DNA of 64,000 nucleotides, from positions 3,932,001 through 3,996,000 of the forward strand of contig CP102274.1 in assembly GCA_025149285.1 (NCBI GenBank). The letters run 5' to 3'. How positions within the stretch are numbered: position 1 is the stretch's first letter; the number at the start of each line of letters is the position of its first letter. The notes below the pieces were generated by a model. That model saw nothing but the letters and a program-made list of their open reading frames with translations, did not search any database and was not told the DNA's origin. Positions 46,057-55,262 of the stretch are shown here, one piece after another. The translations under genes and the position numbers were made by a program. The DNA is from Hungatella hathewayi (GTDB lineage: Bacteria > Bacillota > Clostridia > Lachnospirales > Lachnospiraceae).

Positions 46057-48177
46057 TCAAGATTCTGGCAGCCCAGTCAATTGTCCGCGGATTTCCCGCA
46101 TTTCACCAGCACTGCTTTCAGCTTTGAAGTGAGTTAAAATATCCTGGTAAGAAAGTCCTCCTACCAGTCCGAGACGTATTTCTTCTAACTGCTCCAATGA
46201 ATAATTCTCATTTAGAAGCGCTTCGTTGAATTGTTCTTCTGTAATCTGCCCGGAATCCTGTCCAGAATCTGGTTTTTCCAGATTATCTATTTCAGAGATT
46301 TTCCGGTTTTTCTTTAATTCATCCTCAGAAAATACCTTTGCTGGCATATCCGGTTCCTGCAATGCCAGTAATTCATCCAATGTTATTTCATCAATATGGA
46401 CATTAAGCCCCTGGTCCCGCTGCCGTTCATAATATTCAAATGACTTGCGATTCAGCAATTCACATGTAGGTATCACGTTATCCTTACGGTTAGGAGTATG
46501 ATGATAGGGCGGCGCGCCCCCATCGAATGTCTCTCCGTAAAGTTTATGTCCCGGCGTATTGTATTTTGAGTCTATAATGGGGTCAAACCCTCTGATAAAG
46601 ATCAGGCACTTTTTATTATCTAATTTACGTGCTTCATCCGGTGTCAAAAGTTCTCTCCCTAAGACATCAAAATTCCGGCTGCTGCTTCCATTTTTTCCTC
46701 TCGTCTCCCCGGAACTGCGTTTATCTATCGTAGCCTTTCCCAGCATTTTGGAAATGTACTCATGAGTGCTTTGTTCATTTCCACCCAAATACACCAGTGT
46801 ATCACAGTTTCCTGGAATCACCTCCCAGGTTTTCTCAAATAGCGCCTTAATCTGCGCCAGATTCTGTATTATGATGATAGAACTGATCTCCCTGCTTCTC
46901 ATTGTTGAAAGCAGGGAACAGAAGTCATCCGGTAACGCGACGTTTGCAAACTCATCAAGCATGAAGGTCACATGGATAGGCAGCCTGCCTTCATAGATAA
47001 AATCCGCCTGAAAATATAATTCCTGGAAAATCTGGCTGTAAAGCAGTCCTACAATACTATTATTTGTTTTGTCCGAATCTGGTATCACGCAAAAAAGAGC
47101 GGTCTTTGTCTTTCCATCTCCATTCCTGCCTACACCAATTTCCGGAATATTCATATCATCATGGTCCAAGATACGCAGTATCTGTGGGTTTTCCAAAAAT
47201 GCCAACCTGGAATTGGCACTGATCACGATGCTTCGCACCGTGTCTGCCGCTCCCCTGATTACTTTGTAATACTGTTTCACAGCAGGATGGTTACTGCCCT
47301 TTTTCCGCTCAAGCCGTTTAATCCTTCGGTCCAGATCAGATGGAGAACCATCGTCTCTTACTTCTGCCTCCCCCAGAAGTTTTAATACCGTGGAAAAATT
47401 CTGTTCACTTCTGGGACATTCCAGCCACACATAATAAAACAGAGCCTGAAGGTATAACGACTCTGCTTTTTCCCAAAACGGATCATTACTCTGGGAGTTT
47501 TTTGGTGTTGTGTTTGCGATCAGGTTTGTAATCAGTTTCACCACATCGGATTCCCTACGAATATACATGAATGGGTTATAACAATCGGATTCTTCCATGT
47601 CCAGCAGATTCAAAACCTTGACGACATAACCGTGCTCTTTTAGAAAACCTCCACAGGCTTTTAAAATTTCGCCTTTTGGATCAGTGATTATGTAAGAGGA
47701 ACGGTTAAGCTGTAATAAATTCGGCTTAACAAAGTAAAAAGATTTTCCCGCCCCGCTGCCTCCGATGACAAGCGTATTCAAATTTAATTTGGTTTTCCTG
47801 GTATCCATTCGCATACGGACATTTTGACTCAAAATCCTGTTTTCTGTTTCATCTTTTTCAGACAGCGCCTGGTTTACCTGGTTGATATTTGCAAAAACAG
47901 CAGTTCCGTATTCTTTTCCCGGCATATAGTTTCTTCTGCTGGTCAGATACATGGCAATAGCGATAACATATACAAACTCTGCCAATAATATCCCTTTTAA
48001 GGTTGTGCCATTAAAGTAATTCCCAATGGGATGTGCCATCACCAGATTAAGGCGCTCCATAAAAGTATTGATATCAATACCCTTTTCCCAGATTCCATTG
48101 AGCAGATAACCGCCATATGCGGCCAATATCCCGCCAAGCACAAGCAGCCAGACAGGAGTTTTTTTCTTACTTTCCAC
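46057..48177 (-). CDS. virD4: VirD4/TraG coupling protein, 706 aa
   Basis: Links the relaxosome to the secretion channel. Two N-terminal membrane helices are followed by Walker A GGSGAGKSFYF (~residue 142), the motif FMLDEFANVALP (~406) and IIIIQNLAQIKALFE. Translation starts at GTG 48177, which shares one base with the TAG of the PcfB-like gene, preceded by GGGAGGGAGATA. The last ~45 residues (LEQLEEIRLGLVGGLSYQDI; AGEMREIRGQL) are a helical repeat that also occurs in the 325-aa protein at 49800-50777. Confidence 0.95.
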   Translation of the reverse strand: MESKKKTPVWLLVLGGILAAYGGYLLNGIWEKGIDINTFMERLNLVMAHPIGNYFNGTTLKGILLAEFVYVIAIAMYLTSRRNYMPGKEYGTAVFANINQVNQALSEKDETENRILSQNVRMRMDTRKTKLNLNTLVIGGSGAGKSFYFVKPNLLQLNRSSYIITDPKGEILKACGGFLKEHGYVVKVLNLLDMEESDCYNPFMYIRRESDVVKLITNLIANTTPKNSQSNDPFWEKAESLYLQALFYYVWLECPRSEQNFSTVLKLLGEAEVRDDGSPSDLDRRIKRLERKKGSNHPAVKQYYKVIRGAADTVRSIVISANSRLAFLENPQILRILDHDDMNIPEIGVGRNGDGKTKTALFCVIPDSDKTNNSIVGLLYSQIFQELYFQADFIYEGRLPIHVTFMLDEFANVALPDDFCSLLSTMRSREISSIIIIQNLAQIKALFEKTWEVIPGNCDTLVYLGGNEQSTHEYISKMLGKATIDKRSSGETRGKNGSSSRNFDVLGRELLTPDEARKLDNKKCLIFIRGFDPIIDSKYNTPGHKLYGETFDGGAPPYHHTPNRKDNVIPTCELLNRKSFEYYERQRDQGLNVHIDEITLDELLALQEPDMPAKVFSEDELKKNRKISEIDNLEKPDSGQDSGQITEEQFNEALLNENYSLEQLEEIRLGLVGGLSYQDILTHFKAESSAGEMREIRGQLTGLPES

Positions 48178-49370
48178 TATCTCCCTCCCCGCTTTTTCAT
48201 CTGGGAGGCCATCTGCCGTTTCCGCGTTTCTTCTTTTTTCCTGTACAGCATGTCCCTGGTTTCCTTCAGGACCGGATCATAACTCTGGCTGTATAGCTGT
48301 TCTCCCGTCCGTTTTCCAATAACCCGGCCTTCATTATTCACAATGCTGTAGTCCTTATCTTTTTGAAGGCTGGCAAATATCGTCCTCTTCTCTTCACTGA
48401 TATGGGAGATTGCATTTTTCTCAATCCACAGATATTCATTCCGTTTACCCGGAATCCGTGTGAGGATCCTGTTGTCAGTTTCTTCTACAGCCAGACTTCG
48501 GGCAATAAATATCTGATGGATATTGGGTTCACCTTTCGAAGCCTCTTTCGCATGCTGCAGTACCTTCTTTTGCCGGTCATTCATTTCAGACATCTGCTCT
48601 GTTTTCTGGGGCTGCCCCATCCCCTGTATGATAGGTTCCATCGCCTCGGTCTTCTGCCATTTATCAAGTCTGACATATTCATCGAACTCTCCTGTATCCA
48701 TTTTAAAGGCTGTACTGCCTTCCTCATTGATTTCCAGGATTCCCAGGTCCTCCATATGCTGTAGTATTGGCTCCACCTCCGCCCAAGGCATATCAATCGC
48801 ATTGCTGATCTCCCCAACACTTGCCCCCGGTGTCTCTGCCAGAAAAGTACCAACTGCTCGGAATCCAAACGGAGAAATGGACGGTTCTTTATGGGCGATC
48901 TCCCCGTTTGGGTTCTCTTTTCCCCCCTTTTCTATCCCATATGTTTCCTTCAGCTCATTTTCTTCCCCATTATCAATATAGTCCTGTATGGATTCAATCC
49001 TGCCGCCGGACACTTCCCCTATGATCTGGTTCACCCGTGGCGTAGCATCAGAATGAAATAATATCTCACTCTTGCCGTCCGCTTTATTTATATCTGGCAG
49101 AAGGGCATAACGGATTTTATACTTATCCGCCAGTTTCTTAACTTTTTGGATATCAACCGTGTCAAATCGAAAAACCTGTAGGTCTCCCCCAGTTTTCAGA
49201 AGGTCTTTTACACTTGTTCTTCCGTATAACCGTTCCATCTCCACCAGCTTACCAAAGATTTTCCCGATATCTTTTGCAGTATGTATCCCTCCGCCGATAA
49301 TCTTCATAAAAATTTCTATACCCTCGAAGGATACCCGCAGGATTTGGGTTGCTTCCTGTATTTCTCCCAT
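48177..49370 (-). CDS. PcfB/DUF3801-like protein, 397 aa
   Basis: The N-terminal ~130 residues (EATQILRVSFEGIEIFMKII; DLQVFRFDTVDIQKVKKLAD; KYKIRYALLPD) are the PcfB/DUF3801 domain found beside VirD4 in conjugative elements. A winged-helix-like segment follows (GTFLAETPGASVGEISNAID; VEPILQHMEDLGILEINEEG), then a basic C-terminus ending SQMKKRGGR. I chose ATG 49370 because AGGAGGTGAATGAA is well spaced; an upstream GTG would overlap that site. PcfB interacts with the coupling protein in characterised systems. Confidence 0.8.
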   Translation of the reverse strand: MGEIQEATQILRVSFEGIEIFMKIIGGGIHTAKDIGKIFGKLVEMERLYGRTSVKDLLKTGGDLQVFRFDTVDIQKVKKLADKYKIRYALLPDINKADGKSEILFHSDATPRVNQIIGEVSGGRIESIQDYIDNGEENELKETYGIEKGGKENPNGEIAHKEPSISPFGFRAVGTFLAETPGASVGEISNAIDMPWAEVEPILQHMEDLGILEINEEGSTAFKMDTGEFDEYVRLDKWQKTEAMEPIIQGMGQPQKTEQMSEMNDRQKKVLQHAKEASKGEPNIHQIFIARSLAVEETDNRILTRIPGKRNEYLWIEKNAISHISEEKRTIFASLQKDKDYSIVNNEGRVIGKRTGEQLYSQSYDPVLKETRDMLYRKKEETRKRQMASQMKKRGGR

Positions 49371-49375
49371 TTCAT

Positions 49376-49807
49376 TCACCTCCTGGACACTTCATTTTCC
49401 CTTTTCTTCTCCTCGTCCTGCTTCTGCAGTTCCGTTATCATACGGTCCAATTCGTAGTCCACATTTTTATCACGCAGGATCTCCATCAGAAGTTTGTTTG
49501 CTCTTTCCTGGTTAATATTTGCAACCTCCAACTGGATGATGTATTCCACGATCTTTCCCTGCAGTTCACTTTTGCCGCGTATACTGTACTGCTCAATGAT
49601 ACCGGAATCCAGATCCTCCTGTGACTTTTCTCGGACTGCGGCGATATGGATAACTGCATCATGCACACAATCCAAATCCCGCTGATGAAATGCATACCCT
49701 AAAAGAAGCCTTTTATCATCCTGGGTAAATGTAAAGTCCTGCTGTTCCATCAACTGCATCATATAATAGCATTCCCGGACCATCTTGATATTGAATGCCT
49801 CACTCAT
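49376..49807 (-). CDS. hypothetical helical protein, 143 aa
   Basis: Start ATG 49807 (MSEAFNIKMVRECYYMMQLM) follows GAGGAGG and overlaps the upstream gene's end. Entirely helical and charged, ending in a coiled coil (YELDRMITELQKQDEEKKRE). Lies 5 nt before the PcfB-like gene. No known domain. Confidence 0.7.
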   Translation of the reverse strand: MSEAFNIKMVRECYYMMQLMEQQDFTFTQDDKRLLLGYAFHQRDLDCVHDAVIHIAAVREKSQEDLDSGIIEQYSIRGKSELQGKIVEYIIQLEVANINQERANKLLMEILRDKNVDYELDRMITELQKQDEEKKRENEVSRR

Positions 49808-50777
49808 CAGCAAGCCTCCTCTCACGCACCAGCATCATAATCTCACGCATTTTCCGCATTTTATCGGCAGTCAGATCCTTCTTGATGATCCGCATCACTT
49901 CCATATCTGACAGGCCGGAATCAAATGCAGACCGGATTTCTTCAAGCTGCTCCGAAGACAGCCCTTCCGCTGCAATCTTGTCCAAAATATCCGGCGTCTT
50001 CTGTGGAAACAACTTATCCAAAAGTGTTTTTTTCGCTGTCTGTGGCGGCTCCGGTCTCCAATATGACGTAGGTACAGGCTTTTTTCCTGCCCTCTCAATT
50101 TCAATAGATTTTTCAGCCCCCTGTACTGTCTGCACTTTAACATCTGACAGCTTCGCTTCCAGATCTTTTATCTGTGCCTCCCGCCCGGCTGCTTCCTCCT
50201 GCAGTTTCTTAATCAGGTTGTCCTTTTCTTTCAGGTTGTCATATAAATCCTTGATTTCCTGGTTTTTTTCATCCAGGACATGCTCTTTGACCAGAGACGA
50301 AAGCACTTCAAATTTTTCGTTGTTCTCCTTAAACTGCTGTAGGGACGTCTCCATCATTTTGATGAGATTTTCTGTGTACTCCCGAAAAGCGGTCCCCTCC
50401 GCTGTATCACTTGCGTTTTTTTTCGCTTCGATCAATTGGCTTCTCATTTTTTTCATACGGCTGGCCGGGAGGTCCGGTGTCGCATAGGACAATATTTCCT
50501 CTTTCGTAAGCCCGGAAACAGATCCAGAAACAATTTCTGGAATCTGATACTGGTCAAATGTCCCCTGACAGCACAATTCGATCAATTCACTGTCAACATT
50601 TTCGAGAACTGCATAAACTGTCTGGCGCATCTGCTCCGCGTTCAGCTTCGGGATTGCAAGCCGCCGCACATCTTTAATGCCTAACCCATATTTAAATGCC
50701 ATCTGTATGACCTGAACCTGCTCCGGTCCCAGCTTTTTACGGCATTCCTCAACATACTTCTGCTCTTCTACCGTCAT
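49800..50777 (-). CDS. element protein with EQ...R helical repeats and coiled coil, 325 aa
   Basis: The N-terminal repeats (LGPEQVQVIQMAFKYGLGIK; LNAEQMRQTVYAVLENVDSE) and a C-terminal pair (LSSEQLEEIRSAFDSGLSDM; LTADKMRKMREIMMLVRERR) flank a central coiled coil (residues ~135-205). The repeat is a short helix-turn-helix unit shared with the tail of the VirD4 protein in this window. Common on Lachnospiraceae conjugative elements; function unknown. A role in bridging to the coupling protein is inference from the shared motif. Confidence 0.75.
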   Translation of the reverse strand: MTVEEQKYVEECRKKLGPEQVQVIQMAFKYGLGIKDVRRLAIPKLNAEQMRQTVYAVLENVDSELIELCCQGTFDQYQIPEIVSGSVSGLTKEEILSYATPDLPASRMKKMRSQLIEAKKNASDTAEGTAFREYTENLIKMMETSLQQFKENNEKFEVLSSLVKEHVLDEKNQEIKDLYDNLKEKDNLIKKLQEEAAGREAQIKDLEAKLSDVKVQTVQGAEKSIEIERAGKKPVPTSYWRPEPPQTAKKTLLDKLFPQKTPDILDKIAAEGLSSEQLEEIRSAFDSGLSDMEVMRIIKKDLTADKMRKMREIMMLVRERRLADE

Positions 50778-50796
50778 GTCTCATATCCTCCTGCAT

Positions 50797-50823
50797 TAAA
50801 AAAGACAGTCCAATCGGCTGTCT
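50797..50823 (-). terminator. short terminator-like hairpin
   Basis: On the minus strand GACAG and CTGTC flank a 9-nt loop and are followed by six T, between the LPD28-like gene and the repeat protein gene. The short stem suggests partial termination. Confidence 0.5.
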
Positions 50824-50837
50824 CTGCTTCAAATTTC

Positions 50838-51560
50838 TCATCTCACTTTTTGAGAATCCACCCTATTCTTCTTTCCACCAGCCTGCACTTCCTGCCGTTC
50901 TACGGCTTTCTCTCGCAGTGGTCTATACACGGCTCCATTCCTGTGCATTTTTTCTTCGAACTCATTTATATGGTAAAGATTACTCCCTACCTCAACATGT
51001 TCGTCATCAATGTAACGGCATTTGTGTTCAATAGCCTCATTCAATTTTGTAGTCACTACAATTTTTTCCCCATCCGGAATACGGAATAAATCCTCACCAT
51101 CATAGTCAACAAACCGTATCCCTCGTTCTGCCCTCCTAATGTGCTCGTCAAGCCGCTTTCCCTCATAACAGGAGCAGTAGAAATTCATACGGAACGCATC
51201 GCAACGTAATAAATAGATATGTTCATCTGTGTCCACACGAATCCCATATTCTGTGTTATATTTCCCTTCGAAGGCACTGCCTGGATGATTGCCTCCATAT
51301 TTCACTGCCCCAAATCTGTCCTCCAATATCCCTTCATAACGATCAGAACGCAGAGCCTCGATAACCTGGTCAAACTCTTCTTTAAACTCCGGTGTTCTCA
51401 TATGTTCCCGGTGATCAGGCCAGACAATTAAAAATGTTTTCACATTCCGGAAAAAAAATCCCTGCGCAAACCCAATATTACCTGTCAGCCCATCAATCTG
51501 CGTACTTTGTGGATAAGCATACTTCCTCTCTTGTTCATTTAATGGTCTTATTTCTAAAAT
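50838..51560 (-). CDS. LPD28-like protein, 240 aa, apparent ATT start
   Basis: The frame is open from ATT 51560 after a TAA and reads ILEIRPLNEQERKYAYPQST, QIDGLTGNIGFAQGFFFRN, then KTFLIVWPDHREHMRTPEFK and EEFDQVIEALRSD. The N-terminal block matches the large-polyvalent-protein-associated domain 28 pattern (xxIRPLNEQExKYAYTQS...GxxG). No ATG, GTG or TTG exists before GTG 51443, which would remove this conserved block. AAAGGCAGG lies 9 nt before the ATT. So either ATT is used or the original ATG was lost and a shorter 201-aa form is made. Confidence 0.7.
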   Translation of the reverse strand: MLEIRPLNEQERKYAYPQSTQIDGLTGNIGFAQGFFFRNVKTFLIVWPDHREHMRTPEFKEEFDQVIEALRSDRYEGILEDRFGAVKYGGNHPGSAFEGKYNTEYGIRVDTDEHIYLLRCDAFRMNFYCSCYEGKRLDEHIRRAERGIRFVDYDGEDLFRIPDGEKIVVTTKLNEAIEHKCRYIDDEHVEVGSNLYHINEFEEKMHRNGAVYRPLREKAVERQEVQAGGKKNRVDSQKVR

Positions 51561-51566
51561 TGTTGT

Positions 51567-52049
51567 TTACCTGCCTTTCCTCGCTTTTTTAGTTGCATTG
51601 TTTTGCAAATTGCTCTTAGCCTTCCCCATTCCAACAGGAATTTCAATGGTAATCCCCTTCTCTGATCCAGTAAGACCATTTATCATTTTTTGCTGATACG
51701 GTTTTACGGTTCCCTTTTTTCCTTCTGAAATCGCATTTTCCTCAAGCCAGCCCTGCAAGTCTGCTAACGGCATTATGATTATTTTTTCCATAAAATCATT
51801 TGCAGCAATCGCCTGATAACCAAAGCCCTGATTCATACGGATTATTTTTTCTGCGTATTCTGACAGCCAACTGTATTGTGCATGACTTTCTAACAGCTTG
51901 ATTTTTTTCCGAAAAGATGAAACAAATAAATCATATGGCATGGAAAGGCACATAAGGTTATGACTTTCAGCATAACTTTGTGCATCAGCATAACTTTCCT
52001 GCTCTGCTTCTGTCACATTCCCTGCATTATCTAAAAACTGATATTTCAT
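51567..52049 (-). CDS. hypothetical protein, 160 aa
   Basis: Starts at ATG 52049 (MKYQFLDNAGNVTEAEQESY). The N-terminal ~35 residues look like a small YSIRK-free beta-alpha unit with repeated ADAQSYAESH. The C-terminus is basic (NNATKKARKGR). Soluble. Ends 7 nt before the LPD28-like gene. No family recognised. Confidence 0.65.
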   Translation of the reverse strand: MKYQFLDNAGNVTEAEQESYADAQSYAESHNLMCLSMPYDLFVSSFRKKIKLLESHAQYSWLSEYAEKIIRMNQGFGYQAIAANDFMEKIIIMPLADLQGWLEENAISEGKKGTVKPYQQKMINGLTGSEKGITIEIPVGMGKAKSNLQNNATKKARKGR

Positions 52050-52072
52050 ATTTTCCTCTCAAATTATATATT

Positions 52073-52645
52073 CTACCGTCCCTTACTTAAACGATCCGGA
52101 ACTTTATCAGCAATCTTTTCCAGGGACGCAATCATATCTGAAATCCTTTTTCCGGCCCCATATCCTTTATCCAGCGCAGATTCCAGACAGTCGATCATAC
52201 TCTGACGTTTCTCTTTAATTCCAATATCCCTGTAGATACGTCTCACAGGGTCAGACTGGTCATCCCAGGCTTTTGCATATCCGGCTTCAATATAAAAGGG
52301 AAAAGCTACATTTTTCATTACTTCGTTTATTTCCCATGCCAATTCCTGTTTTTCTCCATGCTTATCCGCTTCTCTTACCGTACCGACCGCGTCTATTTTG
52401 TCTGTCAGGCTGATACCCTGTTTTCTGGCTGATTCTGGTAAAAGAGAAGAGCGGTATAGCAGAAAACAGGTAAGATTATTCCTTAACTGGTGATTGCCCA
52501 AAACTTCCTTGATCCCCGGAATCCTCATACCTGCAGGTACACGCTCTCGAAAACTCTCGATATAGGCTTCTCCCAGGCTGTATTTCTGTAGATATCCTGT
52601 CACTTCCGATGCCAGTGCTTCTATTTTTTTATTTTCATAAATCAT
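52073..52645 (-). CDS. hypothetical protein following the relaxase, 190 aa
   Basis: ATG 52645 overlaps the end of the relaxase gene by 11 nt, with GGGGAG upstream. Helical and charged (EALASEVTGYLQKYSLGEAY; RRIYRDIGIKEKRQSMIDCL). Tight coupling to the relaxase suggests a role in DNA processing, but no domain is recognisable. Confidence 0.7.
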   Translation of the reverse strand: MIYENKKIEALASEVTGYLQKYSLGEAYIESFRERVPAGMRIPGIKEVLGNHQLRNNLTCFLLYRSSLLPESARKQGISLTDKIDAVGTVREADKHGEKQELAWEINEVMKNVAFPFYIEAGYAKAWDDQSDPVRRIYRDIGIKEKRQSMIDCLESALDKGYGAGKRISDMIASLEKIADKVPDRLSKGR

Positions 52646-54083
52646 AATGCGGTTCTCCCCTTCCTTTATCTATATGCTGTTTTTTACTTTGCAATCGCTC
52701 CTTCTGTTCCTGCAGGATTTTCTTTCCTATTCTCTGCTGCCTTTTCACCCCCGCCAAAACTTCGTCTATGCGGCGGATTTTCCCCTGGGAATCCTGGAAC
52801 AACTGAACCGTCTCCGAAAAAGAAATGCCTAAATCAGACATTTGCTTTTTCAACTGTTCTGACCTCTGATATTCTCCTTTGAACTCCTGATACCCCTCTT
52901 CATACAGAGAAACTTCTATACTCAGTTCCTGTATTTGTTCCCACAGGGCAAATGCCTCTGGATTGGCATCTTCCAAGTCTTTTAGCTGCCTTTTCTCCTG
53001 TCTCAGCGCTTTTGCCTGACCTGCTAATACTTTCAGGACATTATCCAGGTCATGGTCTGTATATATCTGATATGCAGACAGGAAATTATATTCTTCCTGC
53101 AGCTCATGAAGTCTCCGGATATCCTCCTTATACTTCCAGGCATTAGAGTATGGTTGTTTTTTGATGACTCCCAGCCGGTATAGCCTTGCAAAGTATATTT
53201 TTTGATATCCAGTCAGCTCAGACTTCCTTCTGGGAATATAACCGGATATCTTCTTGATTTTGGGCGGCAGTTTCAATACAGGCTTTGGTAAATCTTCCTC
53301 CCGCATAGGATTACACAGCCGTTCCCGTATCTTTTCCTCTGTATAATCACCTTTTAGAGTATCCAGCCTTCGCCCTTTATCCATTCCTGGAGGTTTTATC
53401 AGCGTATGTGCTCCATGCTTTATCTCATAGCCACGCTCCTCCATTCCGCTCAAAAATTCGTCCCAGTTTTCCGCCTGTGCTACAACCTGGTCGATGTCAC
53501 GACGGATCATATCATTCCAGACAAAAATTCCGTCCTTACTCTGGTCCCAAGTCTTATCTCTTTTATGCTTCCTGTTCTCTCGAACCTTGTCCATATCGAG
53601 AGTAGCCATATGGTACTCTTCACAGATTTTATTGACGAGAGGCTGTATGATGTTATCCCAGTCGCCATTTCTGTAATCGTACTTCAATCCCTGCTCGACA
53701 CAACGAACACTGTTAAACACAATATGCCCGTGGATATGGTCCGTATCATCATGCAGGGCATAAACAGCCTCAAACTCTTTACCCAGGTATTCCTTCACAA
53801 ATTTACCTATGATCTCCATGGCAATATCTTTATCAACGGTATCTGCCGCCTCTTCAAACGATATGATAATATGGTATCCCTGACGGCCTCCCATCTTGTT
53901 ATACCGGCGTTTTGTATTCAGCATCTGATTTAGCGCCGTCTCAGGCAAACAATTATACCCTGAAACATACAGCCCGTTTTCAGACTTAAAATCTTTTGTA
54001 ATATAAGAGATCGCGTTTGCAAGATATTTTGCCTTAAATCCTGACTTTGCACATCCCATGTGCAGTATTTTGCTGACAGCCAT
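52635..54083 (-). CDS. MobP-type relaxase (MobA/VirD2 family), 482 aa
   Basis: Nicks the element at oriT and pilots the strand into the recipient. The metal-binding motif HDDTDHIHGHIVFN gives His111, His116, His118 and His120, and the N-terminal Tyr region (SYITKDF; YNCLPETALNQML) precedes it. After the relaxase domain (~300 residues) a long coiled coil runs to the C-terminus. Start ATG 54083 is just after MobC. It probably acts at the repeat-rich region near 56.3-56.7 kb, upstream in the same operon. Confidence 0.93.
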   Translation of the reverse strand: MAVSKILHMGCAKSGFKAKYLANAISYITKDFKSENGLYVSGYNCLPETALNQMLNTKRRYNKMGGRQGYHIIISFEEAADTVDKDIAMEIIGKFVKEYLGKEFEAVYALHDDTDHIHGHIVFNSVRCVEQGLKYDYRNGDWDNIIQPLVNKICEEYHMATLDMDKVRENRKHKRDKTWDQSKDGIFVWNDMIRRDIDQVVAQAENWDEFLSGMEERGYEIKHGAHTLIKPPGMDKGRRLDTLKGDYTEEKIRERLCNPMREEDLPKPVLKLPPKIKKISGYIPRRKSELTGYQKIYFARLYRLGVIKKQPYSNAWKYKEDIRRLHELQEEYNFLSAYQIYTDHDLDNVLKVLAGQAKALRQEKRQLKDLEDANPEAFALWEQIQELSIEVSLYEEGYQEFKGEYQRSEQLKKQMSDLGISFSETVQLFQDSQGKIRRIDEVLAGVKRQQRIGKKILQEQKERLQSKKQHIDKGRGEPHYDL

Positions 54084-54085
54084 AG

Positions 54086-54481
54086 TTAAGTACCTGCTGA
54101 TTCCAACAAACTGACTACCTGTTTCACGGCTTCCTTGATCTGCTTCATATAGACATACAGCCGTTTTTTATCTGATTCATGGTACAGGCCGCTGTTATTG
54201 TTTTTGGTGATCTGATTGATATTTATGCCAATATGGTTCACTTCATTAGTAAGGCTCTGCATTGCCTCCAGCAAATCCGGGTAATCCCTGGGGCGGTTGG
54301 TTATCAGCATTCTCATGTATTGGGATTCTTTTAACCCCTGTTCTTCTGCTTTCCTCCTTAACTCCTCCAATTCCTCCGGGGATAGCCGTATTTCCTTACG
54401 GCAATTCTTAATTTTTGCTTTTCCCAGCCTGTTCACTCTCCTTCCAGCAAAGAAAAAGGAAGGAAACACAGCAATCAGCAA
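54086..54481 (-). CDS. mobC: MobC-like relaxosome accessory protein, up to 131 aa
   Basis: The core KEIRLSPEELEELRRKAEEQ then GLKESQYMRMLITNRPRDYP is a ribbon-helix-helix followed by NHIGININQITKNNNSG, the MobC signature. The start is uncertain. TTG 54481 has AGGAAGG upstream but adds 15 hydrophobic residues not usual for MobC. GTG 54436 fits the family length but its ribosome site is only 1 nt away. It binds oriT with the relaxase, whose gene follows by 2 nt. Confidence 0.85.
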   Translation of the reverse strand: MLIAVFPSFFFAGRRVNRLGKAKIKNCRKEIRLSPEELEELRRKAEEQGLKESQYMRMLITNRPRDYPDLLEAMQSLTNEVNHIGININQITKNNNSGLYHESDKKRLYVYMKQIKEAVKQVVSLLESAGT

Positions 54482-54512
54482 TGTTCCTTCCTACCAGATA
54501 CACTCTTACTAT

Positions 54513-54953
54513 CTATCTTATCACCCGACGGCCCGCTGTTATCTCCACAGCAGGCAGTACGCCATGTAACCTCACCTGCAGCTCCTTTTGAAAATATGTC
54601 CTGCTGAAAGCAGTATTTAATATCTTCTCATCAGATAACAACCCCTGCAGGACCTGAAACAGGTTATCCCGTTCCTTCCCGCCGCAAAACACAAAATAAT
54701 CCCTGATATCAGATATCATTTCATAATTTGATTCGCAGGCATCATCTATCATATGGTCAATATCTGTCTCCAGACACTCACCGTTTTCCAAGTCTGTCCT
54801 GTAGAGTTGCCCATAACCGTCCGTTTCCAGTGTATACCCGCTGTTTTTTATATATTCCAGCACCTTTTCAGCTTCTTCGGCGGTCAATGGCAGCAATATA
54901 TCAAATTCATCAAGATATTCTCTCAGTTCGTCCGGTGTGTCAATCCGTCCCAA
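54513..54953 (-). CDS. hypothetical protein, 146 aa
   Basis: Probable TTG start at 54953 after GGGGATGAT. Acidic and helical (ELREYLDEFDILLPLTAEEA; EKVLEYIKNSGYTLETDGYG). It lies directly upstream of mobC. No recognised domain. Confidence 0.6.
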   Translation of the reverse strand: MGRIDTPDELREYLDEFDILLPLTAEEAEKVLEYIKNSGYTLETDGYGQLYRTDLENGECLETDIDHMIDDACESNYEMISDIRDYFVFCGGKERDNLFQVLQGLLSDEKILNTAFSRTYFQKELQVRLHGVLPAVEITAGRRVIR

Positions 54954-55079
54954 ATCATCCCCTTCTTTCCGTAATTAATCGTATCATCAACAGGATTTTT
55001 TTCTCCAGTGATTCCTTCTTTAGTTGGTTATAGAATAAAGTCTGTTCAAACATGACATCCAGCAGTCCTTCATCTTTCT

Positions 55080-55262
55080 TTAGGTTTTCAACTGGTCCAG
55101 AATTTCCTGCTCTGCACTTTCATCTTCCACTTCTTGATAGTCAGAAGTTCAGCCAGTTTTTTCTTAATCTGCTTCCGGAATATCCTTCTTTTCACAAATT
55201 GCCCGCAAGAATAACGCTTCTGATTCCCTTCCTCGGCGGTTTTCAGTCTGCTATTCCCGCTC
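55080..55262 (-). pseudogene. small frameshifted ORF
   Basis: One frame reads SRLKTAEEGNQKRYSCGQFV and FRKQIKKKLAELL. A second frame continues SDYQEVEDESAEQEILDQLK to TAA 55082-55080. Each half looks protein-like (charged helix), and they would join with one indel near 55137-55142. The family is unknown. The rest of 54954-55260 has no other gene. Confidence 0.35.

Noticed and set aside
51441..51480. Frameshift in the A8/T8 run upstream of the LPD28-like gene
   Set aside because: Careful codon reading shows the frame is open through the run (GGA TTT TTT TTC CGG), so the gene is continuous; only the start codon is unusual.
53406..53933. Plus-strand ORF opposite the relaxase
   Set aside because: Antisense shadow of the relaxase gene; no recognisable protein features.
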